Assembly (NCBI GenBank): GCA_964242305.1
Contig: CAXTBB010000001.1
Span: 160,780-224,779, forward strand
DNA length: 64,000 nucleotides
DNA from: DATLGB01 sp964242305
GTDB taxonomy: Bacteria > Actinomycetota > Thermoleophilia > Solirubrobacterales > Solirubrobacteraceae
Reading direction: 5' to 3'
Shown here: piece after piece, positions 50,590 through 59,441 of the stretch
Position numbering within the stretch: the first letter of the stretch is position 1
Layout of the letters: each line of letters starts with the position of its first letter
Position numbers and translations under genes: made by a program
The notes under the pieces: generated by a model
Database searches by the model: none
The model's input: the letters and a program-made list of their open reading frames with translations, nothing else
What the model was told of the DNA's origin: nothing

Positions 50590-51786
50590 CTACGCGACGT
50601 CCCGCAGCCACAGCGACACGTGGGCGGGCTGCATCGTCTCCGTCGCCACCACCTGCAGCTCCTGCGCGAGCGCGTCGAGGTCGACCTCGTCGCGCGTCCG
50701 GGCGACGAAGGCCTGCAGCGTCACGGCGGCGTCGTACCGGCGCCGGAAGAAGCGCATGTCCACCGCCCGCTGGATGCGCGCCCGCACCGGTCCGAACAGG
50801 CCCGCGACCACGAGCGTCGACGCCGCCACCGCCAGCCCGGAGTCCTGCGTCACGCCGGCGAGCGCGGCTTGCAGCAGCAGCACGGACGCGGCGTAGGCAC
50901 CGGCCAGGGACACCGACAGCGCGCCGTAGACGAGCGCCCGGTTGATGACCACGTCGATGTCGTAGAGGCCGTGCCGGAGGATCGCCGCCCCGATCGTGAC
51001 GGGCAGCGCGGTGAGGGCCAGGACGAACAGCGGCTCGATCAGGACGTTGAGGCTCGACTGCTTCGAGGGTTCGAACACCAGCAGCGAGAGCGCGACCAGG
51101 TAGCACGAGAGGAAGACGCCGGCGCCGAGGCCGATCCACCGCAGCTGCGCGCGGTCATGGGTCCCAACCCGGCGGTACCGCCGCGCCACGGAGACGACCG
51201 AGGCGACGAAGGCGACGATCACGAGGAAGAACAGGCTCGCGAACGGCCCGGCTCCGGAGATCCCCAGCGGGTTCGACGTCCCGGGCACCTGGTCGATCCG
51301 GCCGGGTTGGACGGCCGATGCGGTCGACCCGGCCGCGACGGCGGCGAGTGCGAACCACGAGAACCGCCGCCAGCGCGCCGAGAGGCAACGGCCGTCCGGC
51401 AGCCGCAGCGGGAGCTGGGTCCCCACGAGGGCGAGGCCGACGACGCCGGCGGTGGTCCCGGTGCCGACCCAGCTGGCGACCTGCGGCGACAGCGAGCCGG
51501 TCTGGATCCCCCAGGTCATCACCGTGCTCGCGCTGAAGCCCACGGCCTGGAGTCCGCCGATCAGCAGCAGCAGCCAGCCGACGCGGTGACCGGGATGCCG
51601 CAGCGCGATCAACGCGCCGACGCCGGAGAACGCGCTGCACTCAAGGGCCCACGCGAACAGCGCCCCGACGCTCGAGCCCGAGCCGTAGTTGTCGTCAGGA
51701 CGCGCCAGGCCGGCGGCGACCCCGAGCCCGGCGACCACCATCGACGCCACCGCCACGGCCACGATGATCCCTCGCTGTCTGGTCAT
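50590..51786 (-). CDS. Seven-helix membrane sensor-like protein lacking a kinase domain
   Basis: 398 residues with about nine membrane helices arranged like the N-terminal sensor halves of actinobacterial histidine kinases (FAWALECSAFSGVGALIALR, HPGHRVGWLLLLIGGLQAVG, YDIDVVINRALVYGALSVSL, and the RIQRAVDMRFFRRRYDAAVT block). It ends within what would be the start of the GAF or kinase part (LQVVATETMQPAHVSLWLR). The kinase part is absent, which is usual for this stand-alone subfamily, but truncation is not excluded. Starts adjacent to clpP stop on the other strand. Confidence 0.75.
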   Translation of the reverse strand: MTRQRGIIVAVAVASMVVAGLGVAAGLARPDDNYGSGSSVGALFAWALECSAFSGVGALIALRHPGHRVGWLLLLIGGLQAVGFSASTVMTWGIQTGSLSPQVASWVGTGTTAGVVGLALVGTQLPLRLPDGRCLSARWRRFSWFALAAVAAGSTASAVQPGRIDQVPGTSNPLGISGAGPFASLFFLVIVAFVASVVSVARRYRRVGTHDRAQLRWIGLGAGVFLSCYLVALSLLVFEPSKQSSLNVLIEPLFVLALTALPVTIGAAILRHGLYDIDVVINRALVYGALSVSLAGAYAASVLLLQAALAGVTQDSGLAVAASTLVVAGLFGPVRARIQRAVDMRFFRRRYDAAVTLQAFVARTRDEVDLDALAQELQVVATETMQPAHVSLWLRDVA

Positions 51787-51837
51787 CCTGATCCGGAGTA
51801 TCGACGCGCCGCGTCCGGCAGGCGTTACGGGCGCCCA

Positions 51838-52527
51838 TCAGCGAGCGATCAGCTCTCGCTTGACCGCGTCGTAGCGCAGCTCGCGGCGGTCGGCGCGGAC
51901 CGCGTCGAGGATCGCGGCCACGAGCGCGTTCGGGTCGGCGGGGTCGGGGAGCGGCGGCGGCTCGCCGTGCAGGGACCGGGTGGCGAAGGGCGTGTCCAGG
52001 TGCGGCGGGCGGACGTCGAGGACGGTGAGGCCGTCGCGGCGGCGCTCGCGGCGCAGCGCGGCGAGGTAGGCGCTCAGCGCGGCCTTCGAGGCCGAGTAGG
52101 CGGCCATGCCGGCGGTGGGGAACTCGGCCACCACGGCGGAGAGGACGACGACCGTGCCGGGTGACCCCAGCTCGCCCAGCGCCGCGCGGATGAGCGCGAT
52201 CGGGCCGAGCGCGTTGACCTCGAACAGCTCGCGGGCGACGGCGTCCGGCAGCGCGCCGGCCGGGCCGAAGGCGACCGTCCCCGTCGCCACGACCAGGCCG
52301 TCCAGCCCGCCCAGGGCCGCCACGGCGGCGGTGACCGCGGCGCCGGGCTGGACGAGGTCGAGCGGGATGGCCGGTGCGTCCAGCTCAGTTGCGAGAGCGT
52401 GCAGCCGCTCGGCGTCGCGGCCCGCGAGCGCGACGGACGCGCCGCCGGCTCGCAGCGCGCGGGCGAGGCGGCCGCCGAGTGCGCCGGTGGCGCCGGCGAC
52501 GAGGAAGCGAGCGTCACGGAGGTCCAT
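51838..52527 (-). CDS. Short-chain dehydrogenase/reductase
   Basis: A 229-residue Rossmann SDR. Cofactor loop VAGATGALGGRLA (T-G-X3-G-X-G type), NALG-type motif FEVNALGPIALI, catalytic Ser in VVLSAVVAEF and Tyr/Lys in YSASKAALSAY. The N-terminal ARFLVAGATG preference points to NADP. Substrate unknown. 33 bases separate its start from the response regulator downstream. Confidence 0.87.
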   Translation of the reverse strand: MDLRDARFLVAGATGALGGRLARALRAGGASVALAGRDAERLHALATELDAPAIPLDLVQPGAAVTAAVAALGGLDGLVVATGTVAFGPAGALPDAVARELFEVNALGPIALIRAALGELGSPGTVVVLSAVVAEFPTAGMAAYSASKAALSAYLAALRRERRRDGLTVLDVRPPHLDTPFATRSLHGEPPPLPDPADPNALVAAILDAVRADRRELRYDAVKRELIAR

Positions 52528-52560
52528 GCCCCGGGGTACGCCGCTCGGTCCCGTGGCGGA

Positions 52561-53211
52561 CTACTCGCCGGGACGCACGAGGCCGGTCTCGTAGGCGAGG
52601 ACGACCGCCTGCACGCGGTCGCGCAGGTCGAGCTTGGCCAGCAGGTTGGCCACGTGCGTCTTCACCGTCGCGTCGCCGACCACCAGCTCGGCGGCGATCT
52701 CGGCGTTGGTCAGCCCGCGCGCGAGCAGGCGCAGGACGTCGGTCTCGCGCGGGGTCAGCTCGGCGTAGCCGGGCGGCAGCGGGGCATGGCGGGTGCCGGT
52801 GAAGGCCTCGACCAGCCGGCGGGTGACGGTCGGGGCGAACAGCGCCTCGCCGCGGGCGACCGCACGGACACCCGCGACCAGGTCGAGTCCCGGCGTGTCC
52901 TTGAGGACGAAGCCGCTGGCGCCCGCCCGCAGCGCCTCGTAGACGTACTCGTGGCGGTCGAAGGTGGTCAGCACGAGGATGTGCGGGCGCGGGGCGACGG
53001 CCAGGCGCCGGGTCGCCTCCAGGCCGTCCATGCGCGGCATCTGGATGTCCATGAGGACGACGTCGGGGTCGAGGTCGCGCGTGCGCGCGACCGCCTCCGT
53101 GCCGTCGGCGACCTCGGCGACGACCTCGAGGTCGGGCTCGGCGGAGAGGATCATGCGCAGGCCGGTGCGCACGAGCTCCTGGTCGTCGGCGATCAGGATG
53201 CGCGTGCTCAC
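52561..53211 (-). CDS. NarL/LuxR-type response regulator
   Basis: 216 residues. Receiver with D55 (VVLMDIQMPRMDG), acidic DD pair (IADDQELV) and Lys in VLKDTPG, then the LuxR HTH (LTPRETDVLRLLARGLTNAE, TVKTHVANLLAKLDLRDRV). GTG 53211 overlaps the stop of the histidine kinase (GTGA), so it is certainly its partner. Confidence 0.93.
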   Translation of the reverse strand: MSTRILIADDQELVRTGLRMILSAEPDLEVVAEVADGTEAVARTRDLDPDVVLMDIQMPRMDGLEATRRLAVAPRPHILVLTTFDRHEYVYEALRAGASGFVLKDTPGLDLVAGVRAVARGEALFAPTVTRRLVEAFTGTRHAPLPPGYAELTPRETDVLRLLARGLTNAEIAAELVVGDATVKTHVANLLAKLDLRDRVQAVVLAYETGLVRPGE

Positions 53212-54842
53212 AACGGCAGCACCGCGCGGACCGAGAAGCCGCCGTCGGGGCGGGGACCCGCCTCGAGCCGGCCGCCGCACGCCTCGACGCGCTCCCGCAT
53301 CCCGCGCAGGCCCTGGCCGCTGCCGTTCACGCCGCCGGCCCGGCCCCCGTCGTCGACGACCTCGACCAGGAGCCCGTCGGCGGCGGCGCGCAGCCGGACG
53401 TCGACCACCGCGCCCGCGGCGTGGCGCGCGGCGTTGGTGAGCGCCTCCTGCACGATCCGGTAGGCGGCGGCCTCGACGGCGGCGGGCACGGGCGGCGCGT
53501 CCACGTCGAGGGAGACGCGGAGCCCGTTGGCGCGCGCCTCGGCGCCGAGGGCGGCCAGGTCGAGCGCGGGCTCCGCGCCCTCCAGATGGCCGAGCGCCTC
53601 GGCGGCGAGCCGGCCGACCGCGTCCACCGCACCCCTGGCGGCGGCCGGGTCGCTCGCCCACACGCGCTGCGCCGCCCCCGACTGCAGCACGATGGCGGTC
53701 ATCGCGTGGGCGGTGACGTCGTGCAGGTCGCGGGCGACGCGGGCACGCTCGGCGAGGACGGCCAGGCGCGCGGCGGCGTCGCGCTCGGCCGCGAGCGTCG
53801 CCGCACGCTCCGAGGCGGCTGCGACCCCGCGGTCGTGGACGCGCACCCAGCGTCCGGCGCCCCACGCGGCCAGCTCGACGAGCGCCAGCGCGACCAGCGA
53901 GCTGTCGTGCCGGGCGGCGGCGGGCGTGAGCAGTTCTGCCGCGGCGGCCAGCGCGACGGCGGCGGCGTTGGCCAGCCATGACGGCTTGAGATCGAGCCGC
54001 GCCCCGAGCGTGTAGGGGAGCAGGACGAGCAGCACGATCGGGGTGACGAGCGGGGTCAGCGGCGTGGCCACCAGCGTCATCGCCAGCATCCCGGCCAGAG
54101 TGCCCAGACACGCCGGCACCGGCGCGCGCCGGCGCCAGGCGAGCGGGAGCACCGTGGCGGCGATGAGGAAGCCGTTGAGGACGACGCCGCCGCGCTGGTA
54201 GGAGGCGTCGGCGGCTTCGGCGGCGAACGCGACCCCCAGGCCGAGGGCGACCGAGGCGTCCAGCCGCCACGGGCTGGCCGGGGCGGGCGCCGGACCGGGG
54301 ACCGCAGGCGTGGCCGGGACGGTGCGCAGCCAGCCGAGCACGTCGCGGATGTCGGCGAGCACCGCCCGGGCGGTCGCCTCCACGGCGGCGAGCGCGGCCG
54401 GGCCCGCCTGCGTCGCGCGATCGGCGATCGTCCGCACGCGCTCGGCCATGACGAGCTGGAGCTCGGCGCTGAGCCGCAGCCGCTCCTCCAGCTCGGCGAT
54501 GTGCGCGCGGCGGTCGCGGTCGGCCTCGAGCCGGTCGGCACGGGCGCGCAGGTGCGCGGTCCGCACGCGCCGCAGCGCGACCACGCGCCCGAGCAGGGCG
54601 GGCATCCCGATGATCGCCACCGCGTACCAGACGAAGTCGTTGGCGGCCGAGTATCGCGAGTGGTTCGCCGCCGCGGTCAGCCCGGCGGCCGTGAGGGCGG
54701 CGGTCGCGACGATGACGGGCGGCGAGGCCAGCAGCCCCAGCGCGAAGGCGCCGGCGAGCGCGGGCACCGAGGCGACGTCGCCCACCAGCGCCTCCAGGAG
54801 CATCGCCACGGCGAGGAGCAGGAACGGGAGACGCAGGCGCAT
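53208..54842 (-). CDS. NarL-type histidine kinase with a degenerate duplicated sensor half
   Basis: 544 residues with an unusual plan. Residues 1-120 are membrane helices followed by helices (AELEERLRLSAELQLVMAE, EATARAVLADIRDVLGWLR) that look like a HisKA_3 dimerisation region without its histidine. A Pro/Ala linker leads to a second set of membrane helices and a complete kinase: H374 in ARDLHDVTAHAMTAI, EALTNAARHAAG (N box) and VVDDGGRAGGVNGSGQGLRG (G box). This suggests an internal duplication in which the first copy lost its kinase core. ATG 54842 gives the natural start. Confidence 0.88.
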   Translation of the reverse strand: MRLRLPFLLLAVAMLLEALVGDVASVPALAGAFALGLLASPPVIVATAALTAAGLTAAANHSRYSAANDFVWYAVAIIGMPALLGRVVALRRVRTAHLRARADRLEADRDRRAHIAELEERLRLSAELQLVMAERVRTIADRATQAGPAALAAVEATARAVLADIRDVLGWLRTVPATPAVPGPAPAPASPWRLDASVALGLGVAFAAEAADASYQRGGVVLNGFLIAATVLPLAWRRRAPVPACLGTLAGMLAMTLVATPLTPLVTPIVLLVLLPYTLGARLDLKPSWLANAAAVALAAAAELLTPAAARHDSSLVALALVELAAWGAGRWVRVHDRGVAAASERAATLAAERDAAARLAVLAERARVARDLHDVTAHAMTAIVLQSGAAQRVWASDPAAARGAVDAVGRLAAEALGHLEGAEPALDLAALGAEARANGLRVSLDVDAPPVPAAVEAAAYRIVQEALTNAARHAAGAVVDVRLRAAADGLLVEVVDDGGRAGGVNGSGQGLRGMRERVEACGGRLEAGPRPDGGFSVRAVLPL

Positions 54843-54954
54843 CGCAGACCCCATGGTGGCCGACGCGAGCGCCGGTTGCCTCCGCCGTGCGGGGGAGATC
54901 GGTTCGCCCGGCCGGCGGAAGCGAGCGGCGACGCGCGCCGTCAGCGTTGGGGCC

Positions 54955-55386
54955 ATGACCTCCACCTCCGCTCGCATCGCCCGCACCGCCGCCATCGTCG
55001 CCGGCGGCGCGTGGTTCCTCGACACGCTCATCATCACGCTCACCGACAGCTCCTTCGGCCTCCCGGACAGCGTGCTGTTCCTCACGGGCCTGGTCGGGAT
55101 GTTCGTGGCCGCGGGCGCCGCCGGCTACGCCTGGCGGCGGGTCCCGGGCGCCGTGGTCGGCGTCGTCGTCGGCTACGCCGTGGCCAGCGGGGTGGCGCTC
55201 GGCGTCCAGGCGATCGTCGACGCGCTCTACAACGGCCACAACCAGGGCATGAACAACGAGATCGGCCTGATGGTCGCCGGCGCCGCCGCGTTCGTCATCG
55301 GCCTGCGCGCCCCGCGGCTGCCGGCCCGCCCGACCTTCCGGAGCAGGGTTGAGCGCGACCCGAAGCGGACAGCGAACGCCGCATGA
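54955..55386 (+). CDS. Four-helix membrane protein of unknown function
   Basis: 143 residues with about four membrane helices (ARTAAIVAGGAWFLDTLIIT, VLFLTGLVGMFVAAGAAGYA, VVGVVVGYAVASGVALG, GLMVAGAAAFVIGL). It diverges from the histidine kinase (112-base gap) and its stop overlaps the alcohol dehydrogenase ATG, so it may be regulated by the two-component system. No family recognised. Confidence 0.65.
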   Translation: MTSTSARIARTAAIVAGGAWFLDTLIITLTDSSFGLPDSVLFLTGLVGMFVAAGAAGYAWRRVPGAVVGVVVGYAVASGVALGVQAIVDALYNGHNQGMNNEIGLMVAGAAAFVIGLRAPRLPARPTFRSRVERDPKRTANAA

Positions 55387-56564
55387 AGGCACTTACCTGG
55401 CATGGCGTCGAGGACGTCCGCGTAGACGAGCATCCGGACCCGATCCTGCAGAAGGCGGACGACATCATCGTCCGCATCACGTCGACCGGGCTGTGCGGCT
55501 CGGACCTGCACCTGTACACGGTCCTCAAGCCGTTCCTGGACGAGGGCGACATCCTCGGCCACGAGCCGATGGGGATCGTCGAGGAGGTCGGCCCGGAGGT
55601 GACCAAGGTCGCCGTCGGCGATCGCGTGGTGATCCCGTTCAACGTCTCCTGCGGCGAGTGCTGGATGTGCGGGCACGACCTGCACTCGCAGTGCGAGACC
55701 ACGCAGGTCCACGAGTACGGCACCGGCGGCTCGCTGTTCGGCTACACCAAGCTCTACGGCCAGGTCCCGGGCGGGCAGGCCGAGTTCCTGCGCGTCCCGT
55801 TCGGCAACTTCCTCCCCATCAAGGTCGACCACGGCCCGGCGGACGACCGCTACCTGTACCTGTCCGACGTCCTCCCCACCGCGTGGCAGGGGGTCGAGTA
55901 CGCGCGCATCCCCGACGGCGGCACGGTCGGCGTCATGGGCCTCGGCCCGATCGGCGACATGGCCATGCGCGTCGCCGCCCACCGCGGCTACCGGCCGATC
56001 GGCGTCGACCTCGTGCCCGAGCGCCTCGAGCGCTCACGCGCCCGCGGCTACGAGGTCATCGACCTCGACGACCACGAGTCCGACCTCGCCGACGTCATGC
56101 GCTCCATGACCGACGGCCGCGGCCCGGACTCCGTCATCGACGCGGTCGGCATGGAGGCCCACGGCAACCCGGGCGTCGGCATCATCCACAAGCTGACCGG
56201 CATGCTGCCCGACACGATCGGCGAGGCGATGATGCAGAAGGCCGGCGTCTCCAAGCTCGCCGCCTTCTACCAGGCGATCGAGTGCGTCCGCCGCGGCGGC
56301 ACGATCTCGCTGAGCGGCGTCTACGGCGGCGCCGCCGACCCGCTCCCGACCCTGCAGCTGTTCGACAAGCAGATCCAGATCACGCAGGGCCAGGCCAACG
56401 TCTGGCGCTGGGTCGACGACATCCTCCCCCTCCTCACCGACGAGGACCCGCTCGGCGTGGACTCGTTCGCCACCCACCACGTCTCCCTCGACGAGGCCCC
56501 CCACGCCTACGAGATCTTCCAGAAGAAGGAGGACAACGCGGTCAAGATCGTCTTCACCCCCTGA
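55383..56564 (+). CDS. Zinc-dependent alcohol dehydrogenase, formaldehyde-dehydrogenase type
   Basis: A 393-residue medium-chain dehydrogenase. Zinc ligands: GLCGSDLHL, ILGHEPMGIVEEVG, and the structural site FNVSCGECWMCGHDLHSQC. NAD-binding loop GVMGLGPIGDMAMRVA. The length, the long insertion and YGQVPGGQAEFLRVP resemble the glutathione- or thiol-dependent formaldehyde dehydrogenase relatives. Substrate unproven. ATGA overlap with the membrane protein gene. Ends 11 bases inside the convergent epimerase gene. Confidence 0.9.
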   Translation: MKALTWHGVEDVRVDEHPDPILQKADDIIVRITSTGLCGSDLHLYTVLKPFLDEGDILGHEPMGIVEEVGPEVTKVAVGDRVVIPFNVSCGECWMCGHDLHSQCETTQVHEYGTGGSLFGYTKLYGQVPGGQAEFLRVPFGNFLPIKVDHGPADDRYLYLSDVLPTAWQGVEYARIPDGGTVGVMGLGPIGDMAMRVAAHRGYRPIGVDLVPERLERSRARGYEVIDLDDHESDLADVMRSMTDGRGPDSVIDAVGMEAHGNPGVGIIHKLTGMLPDTIGEAMMQKAGVSKLAAFYQAIECVRRGGTISLSGVYGGAADPLPTLQLFDKQIQITQGQANVWRWVDDILPLLTDEDPLGVDSFATHHVSLDEAPHAYEIFQKKEDNAVKIVFTP

Positions 56565-57537
56565 GCGGGGGCGTGGCGTCGTCCTCCCCGCGGCGCATCG
56601 CGTCGACGAGCTCGAGCAGGGCGTCGTCGCCGCGGTGGCGCGGGGTCCAGCCGAGCTCGGTGCGGGCGCGCGTCGTGTCCATGACGGGGACGGCGAGCGC
56701 CATGTCGAGCCAGCCGGGCGGGGTCGGCTGCAGGTGCGCGCGCCAGGTGGCGGCGGCGAGCGCGCGGACGATGCGAGCATCGACGGGCACGGTGCGGGCG
56801 CCGAAGATGCGGGCCAGCTCTTCGGAGTCGAGGACCGGGTCGGCGGCGACATTGAAGGCGCCGCGGACGTCGGAGGTGGCCACCAGCGCGAACGCCTCTC
56901 CCACGTCGTGCGAGTGGACGGCCTGGAAGACGAGGCGCTTGATGCGGGGGACGATCGGGATGAGGCCACGGCGCAGGAGCGGGCGCGGCAGCAGGGGGCC
57001 GGCGAAGTAGCGCTGGATCTCGCGCGCCGCCGACGCCTGGAAGATCAGGCCGGGCCGCAGGCGGGCGACGCGCAGATCCGGGTAGCGCGCCTCGACGTCG
57101 TCGAGGATGCGCTCGACGTCGGCCTTGTCGGTCGCGTAGAAGGAGGTCGGCGTGCCGCCCGTGGGCCACGACTCGTCGACCGCGCGATCCTTGGGGCCGG
57201 CCGAGTAGGCGCCGACGGAGGACGCGTGGACGAGCGCGCCGACGCCCGCCCGTCCCGCCGCCTCGAAGACGCGACGGCTGCCGCCGACGTTCACCGAGCG
57301 CGTCTGCGCCCGGTCGCGCGCCGGCTGGATCAGGAAGGCCAGGTGGATGACGGCGTCGGCGCCCGCGAAGAGCGCGTCGAGGTCGTCATGGACGACGTCG
57401 GCCTGGACGTACTCGGCTCCGCCTGGCAGCTCGCCGTCCGGCCGGCGCCGAGCGACGCCGACGACGTCCTCGGACGCCAGCGCCCGCAGCACGCTCGTCC
57501 CCACGTTGCCGGTCGCGCCGGTCACGACAATCCGCAT
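56554..57537 (-). CDS. NAD-dependent epimerase/dehydratase (extended SDR)
   Basis: 327 residues. VTGATGNVGTSVLRAL cofactor loop, HASSVGAYS with the catalytic Ser and Tyr in FYATDKADVERIL (Y-X3-K). The C-terminal part suits sugar or steroid-like substrates of the atypical SDR group. Overlaps the alcohol dehydrogenase tail to tail. Confidence 0.86.
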   Translation of the reverse strand: MRIVVTGATGNVGTSVLRALASEDVVGVARRRPDGELPGGAEYVQADVVHDDLDALFAGADAVIHLAFLIQPARDRAQTRSVNVGGSRRVFEAAGRAGVGALVHASSVGAYSAGPKDRAVDESWPTGGTPTSFYATDKADVERILDDVEARYPDLRVARLRPGLIFQASAAREIQRYFAGPLLPRPLLRRGLIPIVPRIKRLVFQAVHSHDVGEAFALVATSDVRGAFNVAADPVLDSEELARIFGARTVPVDARIVRALAAATWRAHLQPTPPGWLDMALAVPVMDTTRARTELGWTPRHRGDDALLELVDAMRRGEDDATPPLRG

Positions 57538-57567
57538 GTGGTGACCGCTGCCCGGTGACGGAGGGTC

Positions 57568-58020
57568 CTAGGCACGCTCGGCGTCGAAGCCGGCCTGGAT
57601 CTCCTCCTGGGTGGCGGCGATGGGCTGGGTGATGCGGATGCCGTTGCCGAACGGGTCGCGCAGGCCGAAGTCGATCCCGTAGGGGCGCTCGACGGGTTCC
57701 TCGGAGACCTCGACGCCCGCGTCGCGCAGCTGCGCGTAGGTGGCGTGGGCGTCGTCGGTGGTGAGGATGAGCCCGAGGCCCATGCCGCCCTTGGAGAGGA
57801 CGTCGCGGACCTGCTCGGCGGTGGCGTCGTCGACGCTCGGCGGGCCGGCCAGCTCGAGCAGGATGTGGCGCTCGTCGCCGGGGACCTGGACGGTCAGCCA
57901 GCGCATCATGCCGAGGTCGATGTCGGCGCTGACCTGCAGGCCGAGCTTGCCGACGTAGAAGTCGAGGGCCTCGTCCTGGTCGGTGACGTAGATGCCGTGG
58001 TGGGTGGTGGCGGTGAACAT
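57568..58020 (-). CDS. Glyoxalase/bleomycin-resistance fold protein
   Basis: 150 residues of the vicinal-oxygen-chelate fold: HHGIYVTDQDEALDFYVGKL, HILLELAGP, and IDFGLRDPFGNGIRITQP. Starts at ATG 58020 where the domain begins. Metal-binding His/Glu are mostly kept, so a dioxygenase, lyase or resistance role is possible. Downstream of the AraC-type regulator in the same direction (10-base gap), so probably its target. Confidence 0.85.
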   Translation of the reverse strand: MFTATTHHGIYVTDQDEALDFYVGKLGLQVSADIDLGMMRWLTVQVPGDERHILLELAGPPSVDDATAEQVRDVLSKGGMGLGLILTTDDAHATYAQLRDAGVEVSEEPVERPYGIDFGLRDPFGNGIRITQPIAATQEEIQAGFDAERA

Positions 58021-58030
58021 GGACGCGACG

Positions 58031-58486
58031 CTAATCGCGATCGGCCGGGCGCGCTTCTCCAAAACTGCTCGGTCGCGTCCAGGCCGCCGCGAAGCAGTTG
58101 GGGACGGCGACGACGGGCGCGGAGGCGCGGTACGCGGAGGGCGTGGCGCCGACGATGTCGCGGAACGTGCGGCTGAAGGTCCCCAGGCTGGTGAAGCCGA
58201 CGTCGAGGCAGACGTCGGACACGCTCGCGTCGGTCTGGCGCAGCAGGAACATCGCCCGCTCGACGCGGCGGCGCTGCAGGTAGCGGTGCGGCGTCTCCCC
58301 GAAGGCGGCGCGGAAGGAGCGGATGAAGTGCGCGTCGCTCATGAGCGCGATCCGCGCCAGCGCCGGGACGTCGAGGGGCTGCGCGTAGGCGCGGTCCATG
58401 GCGTCGCGCGCCCGCAGCAGGCGGCGGTTGTCTTCGGCGGACGGCATCGGGGCAACCAGTCTCGCAGCGGGTAACGGACCGCTCAT
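58031..58486 (-). CDS. AraC-family transcriptional regulator
   Basis: About 151 residues, a bare AraC DNA-binding domain (DRAYAQPLDVPALARIALMS, RYLQRRRVERAMFLLRQTDA, DVGFTSLGTFSRTFRDIVGA) with little else, so the ligand domain is missing or minimal. ATG 58486 shares CATG with the start of the divergent DUF4126 gene; ATG 58447, which starts nearer the domain, is as plausible. Likely regulates the glyoxalase gene and itself. Confidence 0.8.
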   Translation of the reverse strand: MSGPLPAARLVAPMPSAEDNRRLLRARDAMDRAYAQPLDVPALARIALMSDAHFIRSFRAAFGETPHRYLQRRRVERAMFLLRQTDASVSDVCLDVGFTSLGTFSRTFRDIVGATPSAYRASAPVVAVPNCFAAAWTRPSSFGEARPADRD

Positions 58487-59393
58487 GACTTCCCCGCTGC
58501 GATGGCCCGACGCCCTGCTCATCGGCCTCGCCTCCTCCATGCGCTCGACCGCCGGTCCGGCCGCCCTCGCCGTCCGCGGCCACATCACCGGGAAGGCCCG
58601 CGTCGCCGTCCTGGCCGCGAGCGCCGGCGAGCTGGCGATGGACAAGACACCCGTCGTGCCGCCTCGCAGCGCACCGGCCGTCATCCCCGGCCGCATCGCC
58701 GCCGGCGCCTACAGCGGGCACGCGCTGGCCGGCCCGGCGGGGGCGGCCGCCGGCGCTGTCGCCGCCGGCGTCGGGTCCTACGCCACCGAGCGGGCGCGCG
58801 CCCTCGTCGTCGACCGGACGGGCCTTCCCGACCCGGTCGTGGCGGTCGGTGAGGACGTGCTCGCCATCACCGCCGCGGCGATCGCCACGCGCCCGCACCC
58901 CGAGCCGCCCGCCGACGACCAGACCGAGCCGCCGCCAGCGCCCTCGCTGCTGCGCACCGCCGGGCACGGCGTGGTCGCGGGCCTGGTCGGCACCGCCGCC
59001 ATGACGCTCGCGCAGGGGGCCGAGTTCGTGCTCACCGACGCCGCGCCGTCGGACTCGCCGTTCCAGGTCGCCGACAAGATCAGCCGCCGGACCGGCCGCG
59101 GCCGCATCAAGCGCAAGCACAAGCGCGACGTCAACCAGGGGATGCACTGGCTGTACGGCACCTCCTGGGGCGTCCCGTACGCCGTCATCGCCACCGGCAC
59201 GGGCGTCCGCCCCGAGGTCAGCGGCCCGCTGCTGGGCGTGACCGTGTGGGGCGCCGCGCTGATCCAGTACCCCGCGCTCGGCCTGGCCCCGCCGCCGTGG
59301 AAGCGGTCCCTGGAGTCACTGGGCTCCGAGCTGCTCTTCCACGTGGTGTACGGGATCGGCGCCGGCGCCGCCCTGCGCGCCCTGCGGCCCTGA
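58485..59393 (+). CDS. DUF4126 and DUF1440-like membrane protein
   Basis: 302 residues. The N-terminal ~150 (GLASSMRSTAGPAALAVRGH, ELAMDKTPVVPPRS, GRIAAGAYSGHAL) match DUF4126. The C-terminal half has further helices (AGHGVVAGLVGTAAMTLAQG, GMHWLYGTSWGVPYAVIA, LGSELLFHVVYGIGAGAAL) like DUF1440/YagU. Two families joined in one protein; role unknown. ATG 58485 overlaps the AraC start on the other strand. 48 bases before fdhA. Confidence 0.72.
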   Translation: MTSPLRWPDALLIGLASSMRSTAGPAALAVRGHITGKARVAVLAASAGELAMDKTPVVPPRSAPAVIPGRIAAGAYSGHALAGPAGAAAGAVAAGVGSYATERARALVVDRTGLPDPVVAVGEDVLAITAAAIATRPHPEPPADDQTEPPPAPSLLRTAGHGVVAGLVGTAAMTLAQGAEFVLTDAAPSDSPFQVADKISRRTGRGRIKRKHKRDVNQGMHWLYGTSWGVPYAVIATGTGVRPEVSGPLLGVTVWGAALIQYPALGLAPPPWKRSLESLGSELLFHVVYGIGAGAALRALRP

Positions 59394-59441
59394 GCGCGCC
59401 AACCTGGACGACCGACCGCGGAACGGGGTAGAACTCGTCGC

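Noticed and set aside
50590..51786. Truncated histidine kinase pseudogene
   Set aside because: A kinase-less 7TM form is common in actinobacteria and the gene has normal start and stop, so decay is not needed to explain it.
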